A stretch of 36,477 nucleotides of DNA, from positions 1 to 36,477 of IMG/VR virus record IMGVR_UViG_3300011432_000034. One strand, written 5' to 3'. Source of the DNA: a virus. Below, one piece after another: positions 8,074-16,453 of this stretch (position 1 is its first letter; each line of letters begins with the position of its first letter). The translations under genes were made by a program, and so were the position numbers. The notes below the pieces were generated by a model. The model was not told the DNA's origin. It ran no database searches and was given only the letters and a program-made list of their open reading frames with translations.

Positions 8074-8484
8074 ATGGCAAGTTTATCCAATCACAAAACG
8101 GTCAGCGCAGCGCCGTTTTCAAACGATGTTGAAATCATCCGCGTTCAGTACGACTTTGCAAACGATGCTGGCGCGACCGGCGCTCTCGATGTTTTGACCT
8201 GTACCGAAGCTTGCGTCGTTAGATTCAAGCACGGCGTGGTCAAGACGGAATGTACTTCTGGCGGGTCTGCAACCCTGATTCTAGGATTAAGTGGTGGCGA
8301 TACCGATGCGTTCTTGGATGCAACCTCGGGCGCAGTGGCTAACCTCACTGGTTCCGCCATTATCCAGCCAGAGGCTACCAACCCAGTTTATGTAGCTGCT
8401 GCAGGTAAGATTATCCAAACTATCGGTACTGCTACATTTACCGCTGGTAAGATTGAGTATGTTTTTGAGATAATGAAGCCCTAA
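8074..8484 (+). CDS. Capsid decoration-like or head accessory protein
   Basis: The 136 residues are rich in Ala, Thr, Gly and Val with alternating hydrophobic strands (VVRFKHGVVKTE, GSATLILGLSGGDTDAFL, GKIEYVFEIMKP). This is the composition of small beta-rich head decoration proteins, and it lies two genes after the capsid protein and just before a terminator. Purines (AAGGAG) precede the ATG. The assignment comes mainly from position and composition. If right, it would be displayed on the outer capsid surface, next to the sugar-modification genes downstream. Confidence 0.5.
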   Translation: MASLSNHKTVSAAPFSNDVEIIRVQYDFANDAGATGALDVLTCTEACVVRFKHGVVKTECTSGGSATLILGLSGGDTDAFLDATSGAVANLTGSAIIQPEATNPVYVAAAGKIIQTIGTATFTAGKIEYVFEIMKP

Positions 8485-8519
8485 AACGTTTCCTTATCCA
8501 TGAGAATCTCTGAAAGAGG

Positions 8520-8557
8520 GGAGGGCCTGTAAACTGTTGCGGGCCCTTCTTTTTTTT
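8520..8557 (+). terminator. Rho-independent terminator after the head genes
   Basis: AGGGCC (8522-8527) pairs with GGCCCT (8542-8547) around a 14-base loop and is followed by TCTTTTTTTT. It separates head genes from the glycan cassette. I found no clear promoter between it and the ATG at 8572, so partial read-through probably serves the genes behind it, including the tail genes. Confidence 0.85.
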
Positions 8558-8571
8558 GTCACTATGTTCAC

Positions 8572-9318
8572 ATGAAAATCTCTTGGGTAATCCTTACATA
8601 CAATCGCGATACTAAGGTTGAAAAATCTGTTCGCCACAACATAGAAAATGCTGGCTCAGACTGGCACGAGATGGTTTGGGTTGATAACGGATCTACAGAT
8701 GGTGTGCGCGATGTGATGAAGTCTTTTAACCCAGACGTTTCTGTGCTTCACAAGGAGAATCGCGGTGTTGCTATTGGATACAATACAGGAATGGTCCTTG
8801 CTCGTGGTGATTACATTGTCATTACTGGCTGTGACATGCTCATGCCTGCTAATTGGCTGGCGACTTTTAAGGAGTATGTTACGAGAATTCCTGAAACGGG
8901 AGTTGCGTGCATGTATTCAGGACCACTTTCCTGGGTTCCTGAAAGAATCAGAGGAGAAGAGGCGATCCTTAGAGGTTTACGAGTTAGACCAGCGATGCCA
9001 ATTGGTCGAAGAATATTCAAACGTGAATTGATTAAGCACATAGGTTATTTCCATGAGGGCTTTGGTCTTTACGGTTATGATGATCTTCATTGGGGCTATA
9101 GGGCCGAGCGGGTGTGTAAAGAGCTCGGGTTGATTTATTATGTTATCCCAGATCAAATAGCCGAACACCTTGGTACAGAAGGCGTTCATGCATTTGATCA
9201 GAAGGACGAATCGAGTTACCATAAGTTTAAACAAGAGGAAGTGGCAATGGACTATAAGCAAAAGCTTTTGCAGTCATTGCAGCTTCAGGGATGGCCAAAA
9301 TTTTCCCCTTACCCATAA
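8572..9318 (+). CDS. Glycosyltransferase family 2 (GT-A)
   Basis: The protein has 248 residues. The N-terminus ISWVILTYNRD and the nucleotide-binding VDNGSTDG (37-44) are classic for GT2 enzymes. Next come NRGVAIGYNTGMVLARGDYIVI (about 63-84) and D88 in ITGCDMLM, at the place of the DxD metal site; here only one Asp is present. A C-terminal acceptor segment (GLYGYDDLHWGYR) follows. It would transfer a sugar from a nucleotide sugar to an unknown acceptor in the cytoplasm. First gene of a six-gene cassette; overlaps the next gene by 28 bases. Confidence 0.85.
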   Translation: MKISWVILTYNRDTKVEKSVRHNIENAGSDWHEMVWVDNGSTDGVRDVMKSFNPDVSVLHKENRGVAIGYNTGMVLARGDYIVITGCDMLMPANWLATFKEYVTRIPETGVACMYSGPLSWVPERIRGEEAILRGLRVRPAMPIGRRIFKRELIKHIGYFHEGFGLYGYDDLHWGYRAERVCKELGLIYYVIPDQIAEHLGTEGVHAFDQKDESSYHKFKQEEVAMDYKQKLLQSLQLQGWPKFSPYP

Positions 9319-10025
9319 AAGAGTTCAATGAGGACGGGTTCGCTCGTATTCGTGGCGTGTTCACGAAAGAGGAGGCTGATTCCATGCGCCTTGAAGCATA
9401 TGGGTGTTTAGATAAGATTGTTGGGAATGAAACAAGGCTGCAGATGGTTAATGGGCATCCATCTCTTTTATTTTGGCCAAGGAATATCTCTTCTGTGCTT
9501 GCCGGGTATGCAGACGATGACCGTATGAAGCACATTGTTAGATCGTTTCTTGGGGACGACGTTTTACAGCTTAACAATCAGGTTTACTTTCGCGAGTCAT
9601 GGGATGGGGACGAGTTTAATTGGCATCAAGATATTTGTTTTAGAACACCGCCTGAGGATTTCCCCAATATTGAAGATGGTGGTTATTTACAAACCGTAAT
9701 CGCAATTGATGAAATTCGATCTGATAACGGTGCGGTTGAGTTCATTCCAGGATCCCACAAGCTTGGGGTAATGGATCTTGTGCCAAGGGATAACAGCGAA
9801 AGGGGTCTTAGGAAGTTTGACCGTCGCGGTTGGAGCGGGGTTAAGCTAGAGGCAGACCCTGGCGATGTGATGATTTGGTCGCTTCTGGTCGTTCATGGCT
9901 CTGAGCAAAATAGATCCTTAAGAAACAGGGCGACGTATATGAACGGTTTTGCCAAGGCGTCTGCGGTTAATCCCAAGCGTTGGTTTCCGACCTATATGAA
10001 GGGCCAAGATGCAGCCATTAGATGA
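9291..10025 (+). CDS. Phytanoyl-CoA dioxygenase-like Fe(II)/2-oxoglutarate oxygenase
   Basis: The 244-residue PhyH-family protein has an iron triad visible as H112-x-D114 (WHQDICF) and H202 (VVHGSEQN), and a 2-oxoglutarate-binding Arg at 213 (NRATYMNGF). EFNEDGFARIRGVFTKEEAD at the start and FIPGSHKLG (151-159) are also typical. Members hydroxylate small molecules, sugars or lipids. Sitting between a glycosyltransferase and a methyltransferase, it probably oxidises a glycan or glycan-linked group. All catalytic residues seem intact. It overlaps both neighbours (28 and 17 bases), so the cassette is tightly coupled. Confidence 0.85.
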   Translation: MAKIFPLPIKEFNEDGFARIRGVFTKEEADSMRLEAYGCLDKIVGNETRLQMVNGHPSLLFWPRNISSVLAGYADDDRMKHIVRSFLGDDVLQLNNQVYFRESWDGDEFNWHQDICFRTPPEDFPNIEDGGYLQTVIAIDEIRSDNGAVEFIPGSHKLGVMDLVPRDNSERGLRKFDRRGWSGVKLEADPGDVMIWSLLVVHGSEQNRSLRNRATYMNGFAKASAVNPKRWFPTYMKGQDAAIR

Positions 10026-10509
10026 AATTGAGAGGCACTATGCCAACCCAGATCCATGGGGATATCAGGCAAGTCCTGCCGATGCCGAGCGAAAAGCTAC
10101 GATCCTTGATGCCCTAAATATGTTTGGGCCTTATCAGAGGGGCCTAGACATTGGCTGCGGAGAAGGCTGGATCACAAAGGATATTCCTGCAGATGAAATC
10201 CATGGGTTTGAATGCTCAAATAATGCCGCTGAAAGATTCCCGCCAAACGTCAAACGCGTGCTTAAGCCAGAGGGTAAGTATGATCTTGTGATGGCAACGG
10301 GCATTATGTATCAGCATTATAATTGGGAAAAGTTTCTGTATTTGATCAACTACCATTCGTCGCTCGATATCCTTACTTGCAACATAAAGGCATGGGAGAT
10401 CCCCATGCTCCAATCAAAGATCAAGGCACGTCAAGTAGTTGACATGGAATTTGACTACTGTCCTGGTAACGAAAGGTTCACTCAAAAGCTTAGGATATTT
10501 CAAGTTTGA
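10009..10509 (+). CDS. SAM-dependent methyltransferase (NodS-like)
   Basis: The protein has 166 residues. The opening YANPDPWGYQASPADAERKA resembles NodS-type methyltransferases, which N-methylate chitooligosaccharides. Motif I is GLDIGCGEG (45-53), followed by an acidic position after the second strand (GFECSNNA) and a motif IV-like strand YDLVMATGIMY. It is shorter than many relatives and lacks a large acceptor lid. Paired with a deacetylase gene immediately downstream, it recalls the NodB/NodS pair that frees and then methylates an amino group on a sugar; this is inference from family resemblance. Confidence 0.75.
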   Translation: MQPLDEIERHYANPDPWGYQASPADAERKATILDALNMFGPYQRGLDIGCGEGWITKDIPADEIHGFECSNNAAERFPPNVKRVLKPEGKYDLVMATGIMYQHYNWEKFLYLINYHSSLDILTCNIKAWEIPMLQSKIKARQVVDMEFDYCPGNERFTQKLRIFQV

Positions 10510-11000
10510 AGCTACTGCATAATATCGGTCCTAGATATAACAGCAATTATAATACGATCGAGGAAATCCTCGCGTACGATGGACCAATTAGCTTTGATGG
10601 GGTTTACAAGAATGTTTTTGAGCATGCCCATAGGTTGGTTGGTAAAGATATAACGTTATTTGTTATGGGTAATTATGTCGGAAAAGATAATAGCTTCGAT
10701 GTTGGGCAGCGGCCAGAAACATACTGTACATGGGACGAAATAATCAGTTTATGCGAGATTTTGCAGTGTAAGCTGGCTTGGCACACATGGTCGCATGAAA
10801 ATCTAACACTTCTCACCGATGAAGAAATCATCCGCGAAATTACTCCACCGTTTTACATGAAATCCATTGCTTATCCCTACGGCAACGTTGACTCCCGCGT
10901 CGCCAAACTCGTTGAGAAAGCTGGCTATGAGGAAGCTTGGTCAGTGACGCAAGGTGACGGATCAAGATTTCAGCGCAAAAGATCATATTTAAACTGGTGA
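10506..11000 (+). CDS. Polysaccharide deacetylase (NodB-like), possibly atypical
   Basis: TTG start at 10506 overlapping the previous stop (TTGA). The protein has 164 residues. Motif 2 is H93-TWS-H97, the metal-binding pair of carbohydrate esterase family 4, and motif 3 is AYPYG (122-126). Motif 1 reads SFDGV (29-33) where TFDDG is expected, so one of the two Asp residues is absent and activity or metal binding may differ. The protein ends soon after motif 3, shorter than full NodB domains. It would remove acetyl from an N-acetyl sugar. An inactive or differently acting member is possible. Confidence 0.7.
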   Translation: MKLLHNIGPRYNSNYNTIEEILAYDGPISFDGVYKNVFEHAHRLVGKDITLFVMGNYVGKDNSFDVGQRPETYCTWDEIISLCEILQCKLAWHTWSHENLTLLTDEEIIREITPPFYMKSIAYPYGNVDSRVAKLVEKAGYEEAWSVTQGDGSRFQRKRSYLNW

Positions 11001-11064
11001 TTTCAAAATTGCCGTGCTAGGTATATATAACAACAAATCAACTATATTTTAGGTCATTCAAATA

Positions 11065-12051
11065 ATGAAAAAGATTCTAGTACTCGCTCCGACTCCATCG
11101 GATGCAACCTCATTTTGGCGCGCATTTGGTCCGTTCTCTCAGATTAAAGATCCAAGGTTTCAAATAGATTTTAATTATATGGATCAAATCGACTGGGCAG
11201 TCCAGGCACCGCACGATATTGTTTTTGCTCAAAGGTTTTTCACTAGACAACATCAAAATGTTTTAGAGTTCGCTAAAAGTTTTAACAAGAAGATCTGGCT
11301 TGACTACGATGATCTTGTCACGGCACTGCCGAGATCAAATCCAGCCTATAAAACCTATGAAAATGACGAATCAAAACAAGCACTGGGGAAAATATTAAGG
11401 CTAGCAGATGTTATTACTGTTTCTACAGAAGACATTAAGGAGCATTTCAAAGCGCTGACTCAGGCTCCCATTAAAGTTGTCCCTAACGCTTGGCCAGATC
11501 ACTTGCTGCCATTTAATCCAAAGCCTTTTAAGAAGCATAAACGCATTTTCTGGCGCGGTGGGCCGACGCATTTTGAAGATCTTTGGAACATTAAAGAAGA
11601 ACTAAAGCAGCTGGCTTCAGATCTTCCTGATTACCAGTTTTTGTTTGTCGGGCATATGCCCTATTTTATTCCAGAGGTTATTCCTAAGGAGCAGGTTGGA
11701 TATATTGATAACCTTGGAATCGTCAAATTCTACAACGTGCTTAGAGCTATGGAGGCTGATTTGGCAATTGTTCCGCTTAATGATTCTCCATTTAATCGCT
11801 GCAAGTCGGCCATTGGTTGGCTTGAGGCGACCTTTGCAGGAGCGGCGACGGTAGCACCTGATTTTAGGGAATGGCAAAACATGGCCATTTCTCGCTATAA
11901 ATCAGGCGTTGCTGGTGATTTTAGAAACGTTGTTCTTCAAACCCTTGAGGAAGCTAAGGGACACTACGAGTTATCTTGTAAATTGATAAAAAAGTCTTTT
12001 CTCCTTTCAGAAGTTAACAAATTTCGCGTGGAGCTACTAAAAACGCTATGA
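11065..12051 (+). CDS. GT-B glycosyltransferase (GT4-like)
   Basis: The 328-residue protein begins KKILVLAPTPSDATSFWR and has two Rossmann-like halves. The linker VVPNAWPDHLLPF and the donor-side strand IFWRGGPTHFEDL resemble GT4 enzymes. DLAIVPLNDSPFNRCKSAIGWLEATFAG (about 248-275) matches the sugar-nucleotide-binding region, where an Asn/Lys/Glu cluster replaces the usual ExxxxE order. A 64-base gap with AT-rich sequence (TATATATAAC) precedes it, the only real gap in the cassette, and could hold a weak promoter. Acceptor unknown. Confidence 0.8.
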   Translation: MKKILVLAPTPSDATSFWRAFGPFSQIKDPRFQIDFNYMDQIDWAVQAPHDIVFAQRFFTRQHQNVLEFAKSFNKKIWLDYDDLVTALPRSNPAYKTYENDESKQALGKILRLADVITVSTEDIKEHFKALTQAPIKVVPNAWPDHLLPFNPKPFKKHKRIFWRGGPTHFEDLWNIKEELKQLASDLPDYQFLFVGHMPYFIPEVIPKEQVGYIDNLGIVKFYNVLRAMEADLAIVPLNDSPFNRCKSAIGWLEATFAGAATVAPDFREWQNMAISRYKSGVAGDFRNVVLQTLEEAKGHYELSCKLIKKSFLLSEVNKFRVELLKTL

Positions 12052-13073
12052 GAGTTTTAATCACCGGTAGTGCTGGATTTGTCGGATCTCACTTGGTCGA
12101 TCACTTACTGCAGAATACCGATTGGGACATTATAGGGATCGACTCATTTAAGCACCGAGGGGACGCAATCCGTGTTGTGGATAACTCCCGCTATAAGATC
12201 ATTTGCTCGGATCTTTCTGCCCCTATTAGCGCTCGGATCATGGGGCAGATCGGGGATGTTGACTATGTTATCAATATGGCATCTGAGAGCCATGTGGATC
12301 GCTCTATTGAGGATCCGGTATCATTCATCCAAAACAATGTAAATCTAGCCTTACATGTGTTTGAGGCTTGCCGCGTTTGGAAGCCAAAGCATATCGTTCA
12401 AATCTCCACCGATGAAGTCTATGGTCCTGCGCCAGAGGGAAAGGATCATACCGAGTGGTCGGAGATCTTACCCTCAAATCCCTACTCTGCATCCAAGGCA
12501 TCCCAAGAAGCGATAGCGATATCGTACTGGCGCACCTATGGCCTGCCTATTACGATCACAAACACGATGAACATGATCGGAGAACGGCAAGATCCTGAAA
12601 AATATGTTCCAAAGATCATATCTGCCGTTGTTAACGGTAAGCTATTAACTGTGCACGGTAATCGGAGCTATATTGGCAAAAGGCATTATCTTCACGCCAG
12701 AAATCACGCCGATGCTCTTTTATATCTTTTGGAGAATACAGAGCCTTCCCTTTATACAGATTCCTCCAATGAGGGATTCGGCCTTTATGGTTATAATGAG
12801 ATTGTCCCAAAGCCCTCGCGCTACAACATCGTCGGGGACGTTGAGCTAAATAATTTGGAAATTGCCAAATGGGTCGCAGAATTTGTCGGTAAGCCTCTAA
12901 ATTTTGAGCTCGTTGACTTTCATGCCATGACTACTCGTCCTGGGCACGATAGGCGATATTCCCTTTGCGGTAAAAAGCTTCGTGATTTAGGATGGAATGC
13001 ACCAGTATCCCTATATCAATCGCTTGAGAACACGGTAAAATGGTACTTAGACAACCCTCACTGGCTAAGGTAG
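12048..13073 (+). CDS. RmlB-like dTDP-glucose 4,6-dehydratase / NAD-sugar epimerase
   Basis: The protein has 341 residues in the extended SDR family. NAD-binding G7-SAG-F-VG13; MASESHVDRSI (78-87); catalytic T121-D-E123 in STDEVYG; Y146-xxx-K150 in NPYSASK; and a C-terminal RPGHDRRY typical of RmlB. The Thr-Asp-Glu triplet points to a dehydratase rather than a simple epimerase. It would make a 4-keto-6-deoxy nucleotide sugar for the two transferases upstream. It overlaps the GT-B gene by 4 bases and is followed after 10 bases by a structural gene, so the cassette lies inside the late operon. Confidence 0.9.
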   Translation: MRVLITGSAGFVGSHLVDHLLQNTDWDIIGIDSFKHRGDAIRVVDNSRYKIICSDLSAPISARIMGQIGDVDYVINMASESHVDRSIEDPVSFIQNNVNLALHVFEACRVWKPKHIVQISTDEVYGPAPEGKDHTEWSEILPSNPYSASKASQEAIAISYWRTYGLPITITNTMNMIGERQDPEKYVPKIISAVVNGKLLTVHGNRSYIGKRHYLHARNHADALLYLLENTEPSLYTDSSNEGFGLYGYNEIVPKPSRYNIVGDVELNNLEIAKWVAEFVGKPLNFELVDFHAMTTRPGHDRRYSLCGKKLRDLGWNAPVSLYQSLENTVKWYLDNPHWLR

Positions 13074-13083
13074 GCCTAAAAAA

Positions 13084-13908
13084 ATGCGATACACCCAACG
13101 CGTAATCTATAACGGTTCTGATATTTCTAAAGAGATTAACGATTTTCGTAGTGGAACAAGCGTTATTCCGGTAACAACCAGTCAATATCTCTATATTGGC
13201 TCAGAAGTTCCTTTTAACAATCTTTGGATTGACGTAGCAGTTCCCAACGCAGAAACATCGGCTCTTACTCCTTACATCTGGTTTGGCAATGAATGGGTTG
13301 TCGCTGTTGATATTGACGATGAAACGAAATCATCTGGCGTTACCCTTGCCCAGGACGGTCGCCTTAATTTTATGACCGATCGGCTTAAGGGTTGGGATAT
13401 AGAGCAAACGACCGAGGATGTCTCAGGCCTTACCAGTTTCAAGATCTATAACATGTACTGGATTCGTCTTGCGGTGTCTGCAAACTTGAGCTCAACGACG
13501 GCGATTAAATATATTGGCCAGAAGTTCTCAAACGATGCCGACCTTTACTCCCTCTATCCCGACCTACAAAATCAAAATCTCATGACTGCCTTTTCCTCTG
13601 GAAAGCAGAGTTGGGAGGAGCAAGCCTACATTGCGGCTGAACAGATCATTATGGATCTAATCGCTCGTAATTTGATTCAGTCTCGCGGCCAAGTCCTTGA
13701 CTGGCGCGTGTTTCAGAACCCCTCGATCCATAAGGTTGCTGAGATCTGTTTTGGCGGGATGGGAAAGGCCTACGAGGAAAGAAAAAAGGACGCTCATGCA
13801 GCCTATAAAGAGGCAATGAACGTTAAAAACTTTAGGCTGGACGAGAATAAGGACGGAAAACTCTCTGGGCCAGAAAAAAGGTCATCGACGGTGTTTCTCA
13901 GACGATGA
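13084..13908 (+). CDS. Head-tail adaptor protein with C-terminal EF-hand-like loop
   Basis: The 274-residue protein has an N-terminal beta-rich half (to about residue 160) with YLYIGSEVPFNNLWIDV, as seen in several phage connector proteins. The C-terminal half is helical (WEEQAYIAAEQIIMDLIAR, then a gap, then GMGKAYEERKKDAHAAYKEA), like gp6-type head-tail connectors. At 253-264 the sequence DENKDGKLSGPE fits a calcium-binding EF-hand loop (D1, N3, D5, G6, L8, E12). It would form the ring under the portal. Calcium use is inference. It overlaps the next gene as ATGA. Confidence 0.6.
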   Translation: MRYTQRVIYNGSDISKEINDFRSGTSVIPVTTSQYLYIGSEVPFNNLWIDVAVPNAETSALTPYIWFGNEWVVAVDIDDETKSSGVTLAQDGRLNFMTDRLKGWDIEQTTEDVSGLTSFKIYNMYWIRLAVSANLSSTTAIKYIGQKFSNDADLYSLYPDLQNQNLMTAFSSGKQSWEEQAYIAAEQIIMDLIARNLIQSRGQVLDWRVFQNPSIHKVAEICFGGMGKAYEERKKDAHAAYKEAMNVKNFRLDENKDGKLSGPEKRSSTVFLRR

Positions 13909-14084
13909 TTAGGCTTAGACTGCAAAACGGCGTTTCCCTGGAGAAGGACGACGATGGTGTCTGGGTTGTGCTTACAACTAATGATGGTTCCCAGGTTTCC
14001 TTCCATCTAGATCCTGCTGGCGAGATCTCAGGTGCGGTTTTAAAGAAGTGGACGGCTGAAAATATGTGGGGTTCTCACGGATGA
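13905..14084 (+). CDS. Small hypothetical connector-region protein, 59 aa
   Basis: The ATG at 13905 overlaps the preceding stop (ATGA), and the next gene's ATG at 14081 overlaps this stop the same way. The protein is a compact beta-like unit (IRLRLQNGVSLEKDDDGVWVV, then SQVSFHLDPAGEI) with a tryptophan-containing tail. I do not recognise the family. Place and coupling between connector and tail-terminator genes suggest a head-tail joining accessory. Its codon pattern matches its neighbours. Confidence 0.65.
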   Translation: MIRLRLQNGVSLEKDDDGVWVVLTTNDGSQVSFHLDPAGEISGAVLKKWTAENMWGSHG

Positions 14085-14542
14085 GTTCGATTTCAACGAT
14101 TTACGATAACCTTTTATCCCTTGTCTCCACGGCTATAGGCGGATCTGGTGAAGGCTACATAGAACTTCCAAACCCCTATAACCTCGCAGACAATAATCAG
14201 CTGTTTTTAAAAAAGGGATACGGGGTTGCCATCGGACCTGGCGTGGGCCTTGAGCTGCATGTTGGTTGCCGGATTTCTTATGAGCGGATTTTCACGGTGG
14301 TTCTGACCAAAGAGATGGCGACCACTGATCATAACATCACGGCAAGGACTTCATTTAACAAGGAACTTATCGAAGATTTTGTTTTAGTGCGAAGGGCACT
14401 AGAAGATGATCCGACTCTTTCTCAGGCTTGCATAAAAACTCAATATACGGCAGATTCAGGGTTAGAATTTACCGCAACAGACACACAAAGATTTATTAGC
14501 GTAAGCATTGATGTTATCATACAATACGAGGAAAATCTTTAA
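14081..14542 (+). CDS. Probable tail terminator / tail completion protein
   Basis: The protein has 153 residues from the coupled ATG at 14081 (a GTG five codons upstream is less likely). It starts with a helix (ISTIYDNLLSLVSTAIGG), then LPNPYNLADNNQLFLKKGYGVAIGPG and strands ending in TQRFISVSIDVIIQYEENL. This alpha-beta layout, size and position between connector and major tail protein match tail terminators that cap the tube. The final strand ISVSIDVIIQYE is typical of such proteins. Confidence 0.6.
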   Translation: MSSISTIYDNLLSLVSTAIGGSGEGYIELPNPYNLADNNQLFLKKGYGVAIGPGVGLELHVGCRISYERIFTVVLTKEMATTDHNITARTSFNKELIEDFVLVRRALEDDPTLSQACIKTQYTADSGLEFTATDTQRFISVSIDVIIQYEENL

Positions 14543-14582
14543 AGCCACACATCCATAGAAACCTAGGGAAGGGATCAAAAAT

Positions 14583-16100
14583 ATGGCTAACATTATTACC
14601 AGATCAAGTGTTTTGGCTCTTGTCATCGAGACGACTGAAGGCACGCTTAAGGCGCCATCTTCTACTGGCGACTATATTGCGTTGCAGACAGATTTTGCGA
14701 TGACTCCTGAATTTGAAGTGTTGACCAACGATGAAATTCGTTCGTCCATCGCGCAAGGAAAGCCGATCCTTGGATTGGAAAATCCATCGGCAAACTTCTC
14801 TCATTACTTGCGCCACAGCGGTACTGAAGGAGCTGCTGCAAACTACTCAAAAAAGCTTCTTTATGCAGCGTTTGGCGGCGAGGAAGTTGAATCAACCGAA
14901 TACAATACGGTTAACTCATCTACTACAAGCGTAATCAACGTTGACACTGGTGAGGGTGCAGACTTTAGAAAGGGCGAAGCTCTTCTTATTAAAGACGGGA
15001 CAAACGGTTATTCAATTCGTCCGGTCCATAGCATTTCATCCGACGCCTTAACAATGGGCTTTAATATCGACACCGCACCTTCCTCTGGCGTCAACTTGGG
15101 TAAGGCAATTACCTACTACCCGGCTAATACTGGCCATTCAACGCTTTCTCTGTGGCACTACCTTGGTAACGGTGGAGCGATCCAAGCCCTTGCTGGTGGG
15201 CGTGTAACCGATTGTTCAATTAGTTTCGAAGCTGGTCAGATGATCAATACCAGCTACACCGTCGAAGGCGTTTCTTACTACTTCAACCCATTTATCATTA
15301 CGTCAGCAAACAAGTACCTGGATTTCAATCAGGGCGGATCTGAGCTAAATGCAACGGTTACCGAAGCAGTTTACAAAGACCCACATGATCTTGCTTCTGC
15401 CGTTCAGACTGCGATGAATGCAGTTGGTACCGGAATCACTGTCACCTACTCTGATTCAACCGGAAAGTTTACGATCGTTAAGGCTAGTGGCACACTAGAG
15501 CTACTTTGGAAGACGGGTGTTCACGGTTCGGATAATACCGATACTCATATCGGCTCAACGCTTGGTTACACTGATTCTGCGAACGATACCGGCGGTCTGA
15601 CCTACACGGCTGATAGTGTGATTGATATCGATTCTCCGCAAACGCCAAGCTATGACGACACAGACCCTCTGGCAGCCAAGGACAATACTGTTTTTATCGG
15701 CGATGCCGATGATAACGTATGTTTCGCAGCTTCTAGCGTAAACTTCACGATGTCTACCCCTAAGGCTGATCTTCTTTCAGTCTGTGAGGAATCGGGCAAG
15801 GCAGGATCGGTGATTAGCAGCCGCGAGGTTACAATCGAAGTGTCTGCTCGTCTTGCGCAGTACGACGTGTCAAAGTTTTTGCGCTTCCGTGAGAACACAG
15901 AAACTAGGTTTATGTACAACTTCGGTGTTAAATCCGGTGGAAACTGGGTTGCTGGAAAGTGCGGTTGTTTGTACGTCGCGGCGGCGACGATCTCAAGCTT
16001 TGAGGTTGCCGATGAAGACGGCCTAGTTATCCTTAACTTCACACTCTCGGCTTTTGCCCCATCTGATGGCACTGGCGAGGTATTTTTAAGCTTCGTTTAA
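14583..16100 (+). CDS. Major tail (tube) protein with inserted domain
   Basis: The 505-residue protein sits where the major tail protein is expected, just before the tail assembly chaperones. The outer parts (residues about 1-237 and 350-505) are beta-rich and contain VSFEAGQ-like and FTMSTPKADLLSVCEESGKAG segments common in tube proteins. Residues 238-345 form a separate module starting ITSANKYLDF and ending DTGGLTYTAD. A related module occurs in the tail protein at 19359. The insertion probably projects from the tube surface. Tube proteins are often half this length, so the size is accounted for by the insertion. Confidence 0.75.
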   Translation: MANIITRSSVLALVIETTEGTLKAPSSTGDYIALQTDFAMTPEFEVLTNDEIRSSIAQGKPILGLENPSANFSHYLRHSGTEGAAANYSKKLLYAAFGGEEVESTEYNTVNSSTTSVINVDTGEGADFRKGEALLIKDGTNGYSIRPVHSISSDALTMGFNIDTAPSSGVNLGKAITYYPANTGHSTLSLWHYLGNGGAIQALAGGRVTDCSISFEAGQMINTSYTVEGVSYYFNPFIITSANKYLDFNQGGSELNATVTEAVYKDPHDLASAVQTAMNAVGTGITVTYSDSTGKFTIVKASGTLELLWKTGVHGSDNTDTHIGSTLGYTDSANDTGGLTYTADSVIDIDSPQTPSYDDTDPLAAKDNTVFIGDADDNVCFAASSVNFTMSTPKADLLSVCEESGKAGSVISSREVTIEVSARLAQYDVSKFLRFRENTETRFMYNFGVKSGGNWVAGKCGCLYVAAATISSFEVADEDGLVILNFTLSAFAPSDGTGEVFLSFV

Positions 16101-16114
16101 TTTGAAAGGGTATC

Positions 16115-16453
16115 ATGCTTTTTAAGGAAATCGCCTATAAGCCACAAAATCAAGGTTGGTCTGGATCTGTCACGCTGAAGGTTCCGACCTATAAGGATCG
16201 TCTCAAGATGGCTCAACAGCTTGGTATTTCGAAGGATCTTATGAACGATCCTGACAAGCAGATGGCTCTTGCAGATACCCTTTTTTCCAAGGTTGAAGAG
16301 CACGTATCAAAAGTAGATCTAAAATGGGGCGATGAGGAATTTAAGAGCCTTGAGGAATTGGGATACTTCGAAGAAGGCACGGAAGTCGTAAATGAATTGG
16401 CTGCTTGTCTTTGTCAGGGTATCAGCTTGGGAAAGAGATCGCCGCTGCCTTAA
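16115..16453 (+). CDS. Tail assembly chaperone, upstream ORF (lambda gpG-like)
   Basis: The 112-residue protein is encoded right after the tail tube gene and right before the tape measure region, the place of the G gene of lambda. AAAGGG precedes the ATG. It is a helical, charged protein (YKDRLKMAQQLGISKDLM, DTLFSKVEEHVSKVDLKW). A slippery heptamer GGGAAAG at 16429-16435 lies six codons before the stop, in the right phase for -1 frameshifting into the following ORF. The unshifted product ends at 16453. It would bind the tape measure protein during tail assembly. Confidence 0.85.
   Translation: MLFKEIAYKPQNQGWSGSVTLKVPTYKDRLKMAQQLGISKDLMNDPDKQMALADTLFSKVEEHVSKVDLKWGDEEFKSLEELGYFEEGTEVVNELAACLCQGISLGKRSPLP

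Noticed and set aside
8557-8571. TATGTT before the GT2 gene as a -10 box
   Set aside because: The sequence 17 bases upstream is the terminator stem and T-tract with no -35 match.
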